From Pocillopora verrucosa (Eukaryota; Cnidaria; Anthozoa; Scleractinia; Pocilloporidae): a stretch of 64,000 nucleotides of DNA. Shown piece after piece: positions 50,701 to 62,950 of the stretch (position 1 is the stretch's first letter; each line of letters begins with the position of its first letter). The notes beneath the pieces are model-generated. The model saw only the letters and a list, made by a program, of their open reading frames with translations. It was not told the DNA's origin and searched no databases. The stretch lies in the NCBI RefSeq assembly GCF_036669915.1, contig NC_089315.1, forward strand, positions 13,321,255 through 13,385,254, read 5' to 3'. A program made the position numbers and the translations under genes.

Positions 50701-52279
50701 CTGTCACGAAATCCACTACCTACAGGGCAGTTGAGATGACTACATTTTGAACACCACTTATGCACGTAAATTACACGTCGAAATTAATCAAAGGCCAGGT
50801 CGATAGATAAAACCAGCCTTATACTTTCGAAGCTTAATTACAATTGTTACAATAGTGTGACAGAATTCAGTCAGTAAAGCCTGGAAAGTGCATTTCGGTT
50901 TGGCAAGCACAAAGCGAAACGGATTAGCATAATCTTCTTCCGCTCGAAATTACTATGTGAATTACTAGTATAGTAAGCCCAGTTACAGGCAGTGGCTCTC
51001 TGAGAGTATCTCTGATTTTATCCCGACTGCTTATTCACTAAGAGCAGTGCAATCCTTAAAAATCCCCCCCCTTAATTTACCGACAAAACAATAATCCATA
51101 AGGCGCCACGTGTATGTATATCAGCAATATTTACCCAAGCATTGTAATCATTCTACGAAAAAATAAACATTGACCCAAGAAAATATTGAATCCAGTTCTG
51201 AAGAAAACTCTTCACTGTTTCGCTCGCGGAATCTTAACAAAAAAATACGACAGGTTTTTCGGGTATAAGTACAGCGTAGAGCAAAGTTATACATGTTTTG
51301 AACATACTTAGTCAGATTCAAATATTCAAATCAAAAAGGAAATATACAATATGGCGTCATTCATGCGTCTCTGAAACATGGAGTCGTCCTGGGAAAAAAA
51401 TTGATTTCAATTCCTAAATATAAGTTAATAAAATGCTGAGGGGTTGGACTTGTAGCATTTTTCAGTCTCATCGATAAATCTCGCTAACTCAGAGCAAGCG
51501 ATGAGGAGAGTGTGTCAGTGTGTTAGTTTTGGTAGCACAAACTTCATTAGCTCGGCAGTAATTTAAGAGCCTTGTTTCGCTTTCGGGGTTGATCTCATTT
51601 AAAATGGTAAGGTGTTACTTACGGTTCTCAAACTGGGGCTATGAATATCCATAACGGCGACAATGACATCCACAAACTTACAGAGTTCGGTCACTGCATC
51701 ATCTGTAGCCTTCCGTTCGCCTATTCCCGGAGTATCGTACAACACAACATTTTCCACAAGAGCCTTACATCGCGCTGTAGGCCATTTCACATCAATAATA
51801 CTGGCCGGGGTGAGACCGAGTGTTTCCCGCTGTTCTTTAGCTTTTAGAACGTGAAGAAGTTGTCGAAACTCGGAAATCTCTAGAGATTTACCAGAGCTTC
51901 TTTCGACCGCCGTCCACTCGTCGCTTGAAGACCCGGTCACCGCTACGTTGCAAAAGGTGGTCTCAGCTCGAGTAACAGGCATTATGTTTTCACCGAGTAA
52001 GGCGTTTATCAAAGTCGATTTTCCGGCGCCAACGGAACCAACAAAAGCGACCTGCAGTTTACTTTCCGCCCGTGTTGTAAGCTGAATTGCAGAGGCGTTT
52101 AACCGGTCAATTCGATTGGAGACTGTCTCGAAATCTTGCCACTCGTTTGAGGTGGAACACTCTTCGTTAAGGAGACGACGAACATCATCTCTGGTTTCCG
52201 TTAAAGCGTTCACTAAATGTTGTAGCTGCTCTCTTGCGAGCTTTATCTCTCGAATTCTTGGTGCAAACTGTGCGAACAT
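47718..52279 (-). CDS. Mitofusin/fuzzy onions-like transmembrane dynamin-family GTPase
   Basis: Five exons in transcript order: 52279-51623, 50719-50492, 49987-49303, 48844-48693 and 47921-47718 (1926 nt, 641 aa). Seen: a helical N-terminus, P-loop GSVGAGKST (81-89), switch region around TRAETTF (103-109), DTPG (182-185), and a TKWD G4 motif (237-240). Next comes FKEFERNL (about 314-321), placed and worded like mitofusin's ..F..FER.F after the GTPase. Two coiled coils follow (about 350-410 and 415-460), then a hydrophobic hairpin candidate (about 508-537: MVCCGLLGALIY and ALISAIGVPAVNSLV). The C-terminal helical region (about 550-641) is comparable to mitofusin HR2. Mitofusins fuse mitochondrial outer membranes, but this protein is diverged and shorter (human about 740-757), so site and role are inferred. 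ATG 52279 is the first in the open frame. Confidence 0.8.
48168..48626 (-). CDS. Open frame in the last intron of the GTPase gene, unrecognised
   Basis: A 152-codon ATG-started frame (MNSFDKVSSDNVQIHTITRK...) on the same strand as the host gene, lying wholly within the intron 47922-48692. It is basic, with no domain, signal peptide or splice evidence. Its length is notable but not beyond chance. Confidence 0.12.
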   Translation of the reverse strand: MNSFDKVSSDNVQIHTITRKKANSKDFKVGQSQTYSDYLGSERGEYKHYNPLVNFRYSGGFFTSRGVKSRHSYHAITPDSFRRKEIKPAQKASPLFHHYFFKWNKKEVAFLKSTDFDRKKVISSTAPESAKNVDKICSQRTIRKLVGGLWNK

Positions 52280-52504
52280 CGTTAACCTTTCTTTGATATA
52301 ATTATAATCAAACTGATTTAGACTTCGCTTGTGGAGATAGATATGACATGCGCTTTGCCTCGTGACCCGTATATGCAAATTTCTAATCCCTTTCGATCAA
52401 AATGTGGGCATACATGTCAGAATTACTTATGTAGCTTTCTGCAAAGGTAAGCACAAATTTTGGTGCCTGTAGAACATATTACAACAAAATAACAGTTTTA
52501 GTGT

Positions 52505-53460
52505 CATAGCCTTCTGGGAGGGTCCAAAACATAATTTTTCAATCCCGTATCCCGCCGCTATTTTCATTCCATCCCGCCATCCTGCCGCAATGAACATTTT
52601 CATCCCGAACCCACCAACAGCGATGTCGTCAACCAGTTCATTGAACAAACAAATTGAAACAACCCAACAACCAAATTTACGGCTGAAATATCTCTTTCAG
52701 ACACCACTATCCATAAATGTAAAAGGTTCAACAGGGACTCAGTTCTGGACATGAGGACCCACCTCTACACATACCCACTTCTGCACATCCACACCCAACG
52801 GGAGCAAAGAACGGCTTCAAAAGAAAAATTTGAAGATAACATTAGACAGTTAAAAAAATATTTGGCATGGAGAGGCTACCCGAAAAACTTTATCGACAAC
52901 CAACTCTCAGAAGGGAAAAAAAAACAATCGAATCTTGCCCTTTGAAACACGATACTACCTAACAGTTCCAAACCCCTGAAGAAATCCCTATGAGCGAGTG
53001 ACATTTAATGCCACAAAAACCATTACTAAGAGAAATCTTTAAAGAAACATCATACAGAAAGGGTGTTCCCTCAAAAAGACGTACAGGTGAGAGCAAGATG
53101 ATAACGAAGGCGAGGAAACTGGACATACTATATGGAGCCGCGTAAACACTAGTAACAAATACAAAGAAGAGTGGAAATACTTCGGAATCATTTAGAGTTA
53201 CACGGGAGCATTAACTAATCCCGTTTCTAAAACAAATAAACACTTTTTAATGGCTCTGAGGTCGTGTGACTCGTAACTTTAGCTAAATCATGATCTCGAC
53301 AAAACTCGTCCTATCTCCTATCCCGCCTTGAAATGGAGCATATCCCGGTTTCACCTTCCAATTTTCATCTTACATTCCGCTTTTAAAATTTCTCGTATCC
53401 CACACCCCGTCTGGATTTTAAGCCTCATCCCGCCAAACCTATGTTGGGCCCTCTTCTGGG
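52505..53460. repeat. Composite repeat region with degenerate ATCCCG units at both ends
   Basis: About 52510-52620 and 53320-53445 both consist of irregular units like AATCCCGTATCCCGCCGC and CTCATCCCGCC on the same strand. Outer edges GGGAGGGTCCAAAACATA (left) and the reverse complement of TATGTTGGGCCCTC (right) are loosely inverted. The reverse-transcriptase-like fragment at 52716-52945 sits between them. Confidence 0.45.
52716..52945 (+). pseudogene. Fragment resembling Penelope-like element reverse transcriptase
   Basis: The frame KRFNRDSVLDMRTHLYTY, followed by FEDNIRQLKKYLAWRGYPKN and FIDNQLSEGKKK, recalls the segment just after the RT core of Penelope-like proteins (..F..L...L..RGYP..LI...). 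Only about 75 codons remain before stops accumulate, and no RT catalytic motif or GIY-YIG domain is present. It is dead. Confidence 0.4.
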
Positions 53461-54144
53461 GATTATTCGTTTTGATTTTCTACAAGATGTTTATGGGATT
53501 AATATGCCTCTCAGTTCGATTATCTTCCGTAAGCCTTAGTTTGCTTGTTTAAAGAATTGTAACGATTTTTGTACTGACATTGCATTTACATAGTCAAGCA
53601 CCCAAATACCAATAAGTGACCAGACTTATGTGTAGCTTACATACAGTCTTCGGAGGCGCTACGATAAAAGAGGAAGAGAGTCCTCCTCACTATTCCCCTC
53701 CTCGTACTATTGTGTCTGTTCGTAAATTGCTTGGCATGCCTGAGATCTTTATTCAACGCCATTTATTTTCCATTTGATACAGACTACATTGATTTAACAT
53801 GCACATAGTAGCTAACAATACACGTAAAACCATCTTTTACTGATCCATACCGTGCACCAGAAACTCTATTTTTCTATACTAAGAAGTAACGAAGACGAAA
53901 CTGAACCACTAGTGTACCATAGATCTCGATTGTGTAAATAACTTTCGATCTTTTCATAGGATAATCAGAATATTTTCGTAATATGCATCTTTGAAGTCAA
54001 TCTCTTTTAGCGTCGTCGAGAGGGTACAGCTTGATTAGTGTAGGCTCTCTACTTGGCGGTTACATCAAATATTGTATCAATAAGTCTCCATCAACTACCT
54101 CCGTGGCCATCTATGAAAATATGAGAATTATGGCCAAAAACGGT
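53461..54144. other. Intergenic region, nothing recognised
   Basis: AT-rich DNA between the composite repeat and the next inverted-repeat element; no supported frame. Confidence 0.4.
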
Positions 54145-54358
54145 TTGACCCTTTAACTTCCGTTGAGTGACCAGGAGAGAATTTATCCTTACTATATCAA
54201 TACAATATCAAACATAGAATTGATGAGAATAAAGAAAAATATCAATTAGGGGACTATTTGTTGATCCAATACCAAATTATCCAAATTTACTTCATAAAAA
54301 TTGTATAGCAGACAAGAAAGAGAATTACTGATCAGATTTTTGGTAGTTAAAGGGTTAA
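54145..54358. repeat. Dispersed inverted-repeat element, copy 4
   Basis: Begins TTGACCCTTTAACTTCCGTT and ends GGTAGTTAAAGGGTTAA. The interior GAATAAAGAAAAATATCAAT and TTGATCCAATACCAAATTAT are reverse complements of interior parts of copy 2, so the two lie in opposite orientation. Confidence 0.75.
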
Positions 54359-54888
54359 TATGAAACAGTGGACAGATATAGAGATCTCACTCAGTCTAAG
54401 AACCCAAACGGTGGCTTAAAGCCTGGTAACGACCAAAAAATGAACTTATCTTGTTAAAACAAAACTGATTATAAGTGAGCATTGTTCATAACAGTATTAT
54501 TTTGACCATCTATTTAAGCCATGAGTGTATAGATCAATTTTAAATTGAGCGTTCAAAGATTACATTGGTTCTGCTTTGCTTTTCTTCTTGTTTAGTCTGG
54601 AATAGTCTCTCCATCCTCTCAACCAATCAGATACGAAACTTAAGCAATCGTGACTCTATCATTTCCTTGTTTTTAATTTGTATTCTCATAGGTTTCCTGT
54701 CTCATCATTCAGTCAAATATGCTCTTCTGTAACACTCAATCATGAAAACCGTACCGTAATACCGTGATACTATCATAATTCATATTTCTACTATATCCTC
54801 ACTACATACAATGAAGCCAACAGCTTGAGGAAAGTAATTAAGATTTCAGATTCTGTTAATCAACGATACAACGCATGATAAAATGTGA

Positions 54889-57800
54889 TCAATCAAACAA
54901 CAGGCTGAATTCATCGTCCAAGTCATCTTTTGGTTCTTGTTGTTGTGCTTGTTGCATGAGCTCTTCAAAAGTGGCCTCTTGTATTGTGAAAGGGAGAAGT
55001 TTCCACTTCTTCACCGTCAACCTTCGAGCCTTAGGCTCTGGAAATTGGAGAACGAAGCCGGAAATCTTGATGCACATCCACTCCATGCCATTGATAAGAA
55101 CTGTGACACCCCAGTCTTCCCTGCACTCTTTACAATATATTTTCCTGTTCATTTCGACGCCATCAAGAGCCTTAGGGTTGTGATGTTCCTCCATGACCAC
55201 CTAGAAATATTAGAGTCAAAGATTCTTAACCAACCATTTTCATTTTTGGAATGACGATGATCCAACAGCCTTATATAACAAGATTGTTGAATCATCTATT
55301 AAACATCGCTGTATATGAAAACTGACGCGGCTAGTTTTAAATTTATACTCCTGAAAGTTATGGTAAAAGTGAGAGGTGGATTTTACGAAGCTGGAGAAAG
55401 GCCGCTTCAGGTTCGCTGATTTTGACCTTTTAGTGTCTTCATTGCACTCGAGCTAATTCAATAATTTGGTCTACGATTTAACAGATCCAACAGCCTGACT
55501 GGCCGGTTAAAAAAAAAAAGAAAGGAACAACAACATTCGGAAAACTATTTTTCTGTGTTAGTTCAGGGGATCGCGTCCGGCTAGAACAATTGTTCATTTA
55601 GACTTGCTGAGGTCAAAAGAAAAAAATGTTTTCAAGGCAGTCACGACAGAGAACGTTCATTCGTGCATCAAACGACGTGGAGTCACATTCATTCACGATA
55701 TATGGTCACTAGATCGTGACACGAACGATCAAACGTTTAGTTATCATTTTACTTAGATGAAAAAAACACATTTCTTGTGACAAAGTGTCTCTACCTTGGA
55801 GTCCCGTACGTCGCTACTTATAATCACGTGATAGGTTTCTTTAACGCGCCGTATGTTATGCGCTTGACAAACTTCTGCAAAGCACTTTCGGCAATGGAAG
55901 GTGACATCGTCAGGCACAGGCTCTGAATGTTTCAATGCCATCACGCGCTTTTTCAACTTGCGATCCAGAAAGTTCCTATCCTGTATAGCTTTCACCTTCA
56001 TTAGAAAGAGGAGAGAATTACCACTGGATCATAAAATTGATGCATGTTTCACAGCTCGACACTTATTTATCGGAATAGATCCTTTTTAAGGGATACAGAT
56101 TTTGTGAGAGGACACCTTCAACAGAAGAGGGAAGAGTCCTAGATCACTTTGTCAAATGCGGTAAAATACTAATTTTCTGCATGTAATTTACATTGTTGCA
56201 CACATTGTTTTTTACGATTAAGAAATTACATTGATTTCCCCCTATGTTAGGAACCAGTCATTATGTATCACCTATAATTAAGGGGGGGGGGAGGAATTAG
56301 ACGATTTTGGTTTTGTAACACCTCCTTCTCCTTCATTTTCAGCTTATTAGAAGTTTATTTTCCATGATTTCCTCCTTTTATACTCTGTTAGCGACGACTG
56401 ATCTTTCCCTCCGCTCCCCCTGAAAACCATGTGATCCTCGAAGATCCTCCAACCCCAATTCCCCCCCCCCCTCCACCCCGGGCGAGGAATGACGACTGTT
56501 TGCCCAGGGCTGAATATGAACAAATACATATATGTTATTTGCCATTTCCCCCGAAGGAGCCAAGCAAGGGGATGCCTTTACACCTTGGCAAAGGTTTCCA
56601 TTGTTAGAATACACATATGTTCGGTGCTTACCTTACTCTGAAAGGCTTTTGGAGACATTTTTTGCACCTTGCTGAGGGCTTCAATCATGAGGGATTCCCG
56701 AAACTGGTTTGTATATTCTCGTTTTAATGCTCCAGAATCCCCACTCACGAGCACGCTATACATACCCACTTCCGCCCTGGTAATTAAAATAGCAAATGCA
56801 TAAAACAAAATAATTATATAAGAACTTACAGAGGAAGGAGAAAAAATGTAGTTAAAGCTCAGCGTGTTGAGTACGCGCGTATTTCTCGTACTTTTTTTCT
56901 CTAAACGCCCTGACAATAATTAAAAACATTTGACGTAACCTCTGCCACAAACCCTTTAAGCTCTCGGTGCACGAGTCAAATTCAAAATGATTGAATATCA
57001 AAGGAAAGGGAAACCAAAGGAGACGAAATGAAATTGAAGGCTACAATTATCTTTTTTTTTATGAAGAACATAGCAATGCAAATCTCGAGCTGGCTCGTTT
57101 CAAAGTCTCTTGTCAGAGCTTATCCTTGCGACTGCAGCGTGCTAGACAATCGAAATTTCATGCACCCCCTCCCATGGCACTTTAACGGATCTCCCTAAGG
57201 GTTTCTCTGGTTCTAGCCCCCAGATAAGGGGGGGATTTATTTTAACTCGAGAAACTCCGTTCAAAGTTGAAATACGACTCTCTAGATTTTTAATTTAGCG
57301 CTGAATTTTTTTACCTGACACGGCCACGTGACTGCACAGTGGAAATCTCGTTGCCCATCATATCATAACGGATCACAAAATTACAATCCATGATGTCCAG
57401 ACCTTCCTCTGCCACACTTGTTGCAAGGAGAAGGTTCGTTTCTCCTTTGTGAAATCGACTGATCACTCGCTCTTGCTCATTCTGAGTCATGCCGACTAAA
57501 AAATAAGAAAAAAAATTTTTTTCCGTTTGAATTTTTTTTTTATTCCAAAAAGATCTTCTCTTTTATTTCTCAGTGATTTTTAGCATGCAAAATCATCAGA
57601 GACAAAATGCCAGGGATACCATCGCCAAGGGCATTACGTCTTTTATTAAATGTACTGCTTGAGGGTTTGAACTTACTGTTGCCATCTCCACTGCCCACAA
57701 GAGCCTCTGGCCTGAGGACAGCCTTCAGTTCATCGTCTTCCTTGATCCAATCTTCCAGAGCTGTCGTGGATTCTCTTGTTCTTGTAAAGACAATGCCTTT

Positions 57801-60800
57801 GGGACCTTTCCACTCTCTCTGCTCACCATTTCTTTTATTTAATGACTTATCGTCTTGCAAGTTTTCCGCTGATTTGTCAGTCTCTTGGCTAGGGTTTTCA
57901 TGGTTGTTTTCTGTAGCTGTTCGAGATTCACATTCTTCCGCCGCGTCATCAACATCAGCAGCGTCAATATTACCAAGGTCTTCCTTTGCAAAGTCTCCAT
58001 TCTTGTTTCCACCACTTTCTTCTTCATTGTTTGTTGTTTTGTCTAGTGATGTCCCTTCATTTTTACCCTCTTCGTGACTGTCATCGCAAGTCTTGTCACT
58101 CTCTTGGTTGCTGGATCTTGTTTTTTTAGACTTTTCAGAATCATCGACATCTTCTCCTACTTCTGATATGTCTGTAGCTGAACCTTCATCGTGACGTTCA
58201 TTTTCTCCGCCATTCTCAACCCCGTTAGCTCTGAGTTGTTCTTCTTTCTCCCCCTTCTGAGGCCTTTCCTCTTTATAGTGTTGCAAGAGCAAATCTTTTA
58301 GTTTCATCAAAAGAGGATTTGGGGGTTCACCATGTTCTTTCACGTGCTTATCCAACATGCTCATAGCAGCTTGAAAGAGATTTGTCAACTTTTCATCAAT
58401 CTGAAGGAACTTCTCTCTATCCAAAGAATCAAAATATTTTTGAAGGCATTTCCTGGCATTTTTCATGGTTGTGCTTTTGTTTATAGTCAAGGCAATGTGG
58501 TACTCGCGGAGATGTTCTGCAAGCGTTATAAGGATCCGGTCTGCATCTGTAACAGAGTCTTTGTAAAACTCTTCCACCCATTGACGATACTGCTGACTTC
58601 CCTTTTCTTCCGGTGGAACAGACTTTAAGAGCTTTCCTTTAATTCCTTTAACTCTAGTTTCGATTTTAGTCATGACCTTCAAAATACAGAAAAAACGCAG
58701 TGAAGATTAGAGAAAGCGAACAAGCGAGAAATTTCTTTAAGGAATGATACAGCTTAAGAACAAGCGGGCACGAATAAGGAAGAAAGGAAAGCTCCCACCT
58801 CTAATGCCCTCTTGAGATCAGTTCGATTCGCTCACTCAACTCATAATTACGGCATTTAAATTTACCACTACTTAATACTTTACTTGCTCCGGGGCTTTCT
58901 ACGGGTTCTCCTTCCCGTTTCCTATCATAAAAATCTACACGCCGAACTAAGACCAAACAAAGACCATATTTGCGACTTTGACAATCAAATGACTCCAGTC
59001 ATTATCATTCTCATCTGTTATTACCTGAGAAACAATCTTTTCAAATGGATCTTTTTCTGACGTGGGAACTTGGAAAACTTTTCTTTCTGGAACATTTGCG
59101 TACTGTGCAAGCTCTGATTTATTCTCTTGCACCGTTGAAATAACTTCCGCGTCTAAGTTGGCTGAAAGGAGAATAATGTGTTCTGCCGCCTTTTCGACGC
59201 TCTTGGCTTTTCCTGTACCAAGTGAGGCAGTGAAACCAACAACCTAAACATCGTAGAAATAAAAAGAACCACCTTAACAAAGAAAAGTTCAAACCTCGCA
59301 GTAAATAATAATGATATTAAAAAAAACGAGTAAGATCTAGATTAGAAAAATTTTAATCTCCTGTCGATTGTACCTGTGGCAAGGGGCCTTGATGTCGCGG
59401 CTGTTTTTTAAAGGCCAGATACCTTTCCATGATTCTGTTGTAGGAGTGCTCCTTGTGTGCATGGTGACACTCGTCAAAAAGCAGAAGACTTATGTCCTGG
59501 AGATTCACTTGCTCCTCTTTACTTTTATTGTTCAGAGCGTTGACAAGCATCTGTGCTGTCAAGACAACGATGCTATGGCTTTGTAGAAGATACTTCAGGG
59601 GGACCTCAGTAGCGTTTGCACCAGAAATGTCAATCACGGGGTATTTGTCTCCCAGGTGCGCTTCGAAACGCTCCTTTTGCTGAGAAACGAGGTTCACTGT
59701 GCTCACAATGAAGACCACTTTCGGCTGTTTTCTATTACTGCTGTCTGTGGCTGTTGAGGGATTCAAAAAAGGCCGAGAAGCGAAAGTGCCATAAATGATT
59801 GAGCTTATTCCGAATTCTTCAGGGTGAAGTGATGAGGAGACGTAGGTTAGCCCTCCCTCAACTACCTCTACATTTTCCAATGGAAGTTATGCAAGCCATT
59901 TCCGAATTACCTTTGGCCCCTTTTCTCAAAACGAGGCCTGGTGGTCAATCATTCGTATGAACATGAGTTAGGTCTGCATATGAATGAAAACTTCTAACAT
60001 ATGAGAGGATGAGCAACAAGACTCGATTTGAAAAAGAGGTCAAAGGTAATCCGGAAATGGGCCTAACCTAACTAACTAACCCCGATCGTTCGATGTGGAG
60101 TACAGCAGAACCTTGAGGCAATCACCAAGTAGTTGATGTTATCGAGAGTTACGGCAGTCCCGCTGGCAAAATTAGCGTTACTTGACGGATTTCTTAATAC
60201 GGTACTTCGAGATAGAATGATCTCATAACTACGGTATTCAATCAAACATCAGAACCAGTTTGAGGCCGGCCTGTTGTAATCGCCGGACACGACTGTTACT
60301 GTAGAGATTAGCAGCGAAGGCGTTTCACTAAGGTCCTGCCATGTGATGTGGCATCCGGCCTTAATTTACGTCTGTGCGAAAGAGCAACTACAGTTGTTAT
60401 TACTGATTTAAACTCTGAGAAGACTCAGCCGTAACTGACTATCAGTGATAGTCAGTTACGGCTGCATGAAGGAAAAAACAGTGGTTTATAGATCGCAGCC
60501 ACCCTTATGCCAACTTGGAATGATCCAAAGCGTTTAATTGGAAAAGCCGAGTTGGATGTTTGATCGAGAAAGAAGCGCGTATTTCTACAAGCTGATAAGA
60601 TCTCCATATGGAGTCGCTTACCTTCATTGTCCTGTGTGAAAAACTCTAGGTGTTTTTTAGCTATTTCTAGGGCCACATACGTCTTCCCACTGTTGGTTGG
60701 GGCGCAGATGATGGTGTTTTTGCCTTTCAATGCTGGAGCTGCCAATTCCTTCTGGTATTCTCTAAGCTCCAACTCACGAATGTTAAAAGAGTTGGCATTG

Positions 60801-62950
60801 CTTCCCAAGTAAACTATTTGAAAGGAAAGTAAATCATATGTGGAGGGATCAAGTTCGCATACTGAATCACATACGGGAAGTTCTGTATCTTATCTCACTC
60901 TTTGTACACATTGTGTCCGTCAAACAACAGCGTAATAGAGAACTCTTACCAGGTGGAATGACGATTTCGTCTATTTCGTCTCTGTCTATTTCAGAGAGAG
61001 ATCCATCATCTTCAGCAGCACTGCCTTCTGAATGTAAAAAGAAACAGCAAAGTTGAGTGAATGCATCACCGTATTTAAGTTTCAAAAGCATTTTCAAATT
61101 ACTGATTTATCACATGCAATCGCAAAATCTGATTTGGAGGTAGTTAACTTAGCTTTTTTAGTAAACTAGGAGTTTTATCGTTTCCAAAAATGTTTCATTT
61201 CGCCATAGGGCTTTCATCAATATTTCGAAACGTAGAATCGTACTGTTACGTTTCGCTTTTATATTACGTAACCCTTGTTACATGTTATGAAGAAAGAATG
61301 TCGTATGATATTTCTATGATAACGTAGCATATCGGATTTTGAATCATTACCTTGTTTGCTTGACAAAGTGTTGCGCATTTGTTCATCTCTTTCCTGCTCT
61401 TCCTCGATCTCTGCCGATCAACGACATTGCGACAAGGTATATCAGTACATTGTCTTCATCAACACTTTTAAAACTTACTTTCATTCAACCCATGTAGCGG
61501 GAAGGGACTTGACCCCTCAACGTGCTTGTCAAAATGTTTTAGATTCACGCCAATCGCCAGTGTGCTACCCTTCTCACTTATAGAGTACTGATCACACATT
61601 TTCGTAACTGAGAACGCTCAACATCCCTTAAAAAAGGAGTCCTGTCATTAACCTAACATTACAGTCAAAGTCTTACTAGAAAGCGTGACATGTTTTTTCC
61701 CCTTACAACCTTAAACTCTATTCGCAACCTTGACCAACTTGCTTAAATATACATCGTACACCGAAACCTAACACCACGTTAACTGAATTACTACGAGCCG
61801 AGGTCTTTCGTCTTGCAATATTCTAGCAACATTGGACAAAATTAAATGGTCAGTACGGTATTTAAAAGTTTTACCAAAGTGTTGTTAACTACCTTTGAGT
61901 TTCTTTTGAATTTGTTTAAACCGATCTTCGCTAAACGTTATATTTAGTTCGAGCGGCTTGTCTGGGAGCTTTTGGTGTCTTTTCAGAGTGTCTTCCACCA
62001 GGACCTCTTTTAATTTGTCCTGAAATGTTTGTTTACTGTACATTTCCCACAATTTCTCGGCTGCCTCCACCGTTGACAAGCGGAAAGTTGCAATGACGGA
62101 ACCTTTAGCAGTGTTAACAAAAACAGCTCCTTGAGGAAGATGCTGAAAAAAAAATCATAAAAGTATATCCACAATTGAGCTTTTTGTGGACAAGTTTTGA
62201 CTAGAAACACTTATGTCATCTCCAAATGGTGAGTAAACGTAATGTTGCGTTAATTAATCCTAACTAATGCGTGACTCAAATTCAAGGAAATGCCTTTCCT
62301 CGTGTCAAGGTGGTTCTTGGAAAACTGCATCCATTCGGCTTATGTTTGCTATACTTGAGACAACATGACATGATGTGATATTACTTGACCATCTCTGACA
62401 CAACCTCTACAGTGTGCAGATTTCTCAAAAAATTTCTCACCTCTGTAGAGGAAAGAAGCAAAAGCCGCAGACGCACGCTTTGCTAATTTGCTATCGAACA
62501 CTGGGCCGACAGGCCTTGTTTTATAGTGTTGAGAGAAAAAGGAGAAAAAAGAGGAAAATTGAATTACGAATTAAGACGTGTAAACACTGACTGTTTCCAA
62601 ACTCGTTATTTCTCCTGTGATATGCAAAAATGTTTTGAAATGTTCGCTTCTATTTCAAATTGTGGGTGACAAACTTGCTCCACCAAAAGAAAAAATGGAG
62701 AGAAGTATTTGTCTCGTCCGCTTTTATATGGGGTCCAACTGATTTAGGTTTTACTCAGTTTAATGATTTTTGATAACAGGTCTGCTGTGGTACACACATT
62801 TTCTTAAAACATACTTTTTGCAGATCTCTTCGCATTCTTTTGCTTTCTTCAGACGACTGTTTCCCGAAAAGGCCAGCCAAATACTCCTCCAGATCGGAAC
62901 CGCTCTCGGTTTGTTCCTCGTCCACACTGGTTTCTAATGATAGAATTCCT
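54889..62950 (-). CDS. RIG-I/MDA5-like RNA helicase (RLR) with TRADD-like N-terminal region, 5' incomplete
   Basis: Cytosolic sensor of double-stranded RNA. Twelve exons in transcript order: 62950-62815, 62142-61893, 61410-61351, 61027-60950, 60813-60622, 59750-59374, 59243-59025, 58676-57677, 57495-57315, 56776-56632, 55995-55795 and 55200-54889. They give 1049 residues, with the first base of 62950 completing an upstream codon. Numbering from the first full codon: acidic region 1-45; TRADD-like segment 46-125 ([20 protein letters not shown]); motif [10 protein letters not shown] (211-219); TAQML; DECH (331-334); motif III FTAS (368-371); Hel2i about 438-573; acidic insert 574-726; [22 protein letters not shown] from 795; QSRGRVR (825-831); pincer helices; C-terminal zinc domain with HCRKC (C914, C917) and YCKEC (C969, C972). 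All ATPase motifs are intact. No CARD is seen in the window, so the N-terminus may lie beyond 64000 or be CARD-less. The acceptor of exon 6 could instead be at 59744. Confidence 0.92.
60426..60464. repeat. Perfect 19 bp palindrome with one-base spacer
   Basis: CAGCCGTAACTGACTATCA (60426-60444), then G, then its exact reverse complement (60446-60464). It lies in the intron between the motif I and DECH-box exons of the RLR gene and can fold into a very stable hairpin. Confidence 0.9.

Noticed and set aside
57607..58077. 156-codon plus-strand frame rich in Ser and Leu
   Set aside because: It is the antisense shadow of the acidic insert exon of the RLR gene, whose minus-strand reading carries clear helicase motifs.
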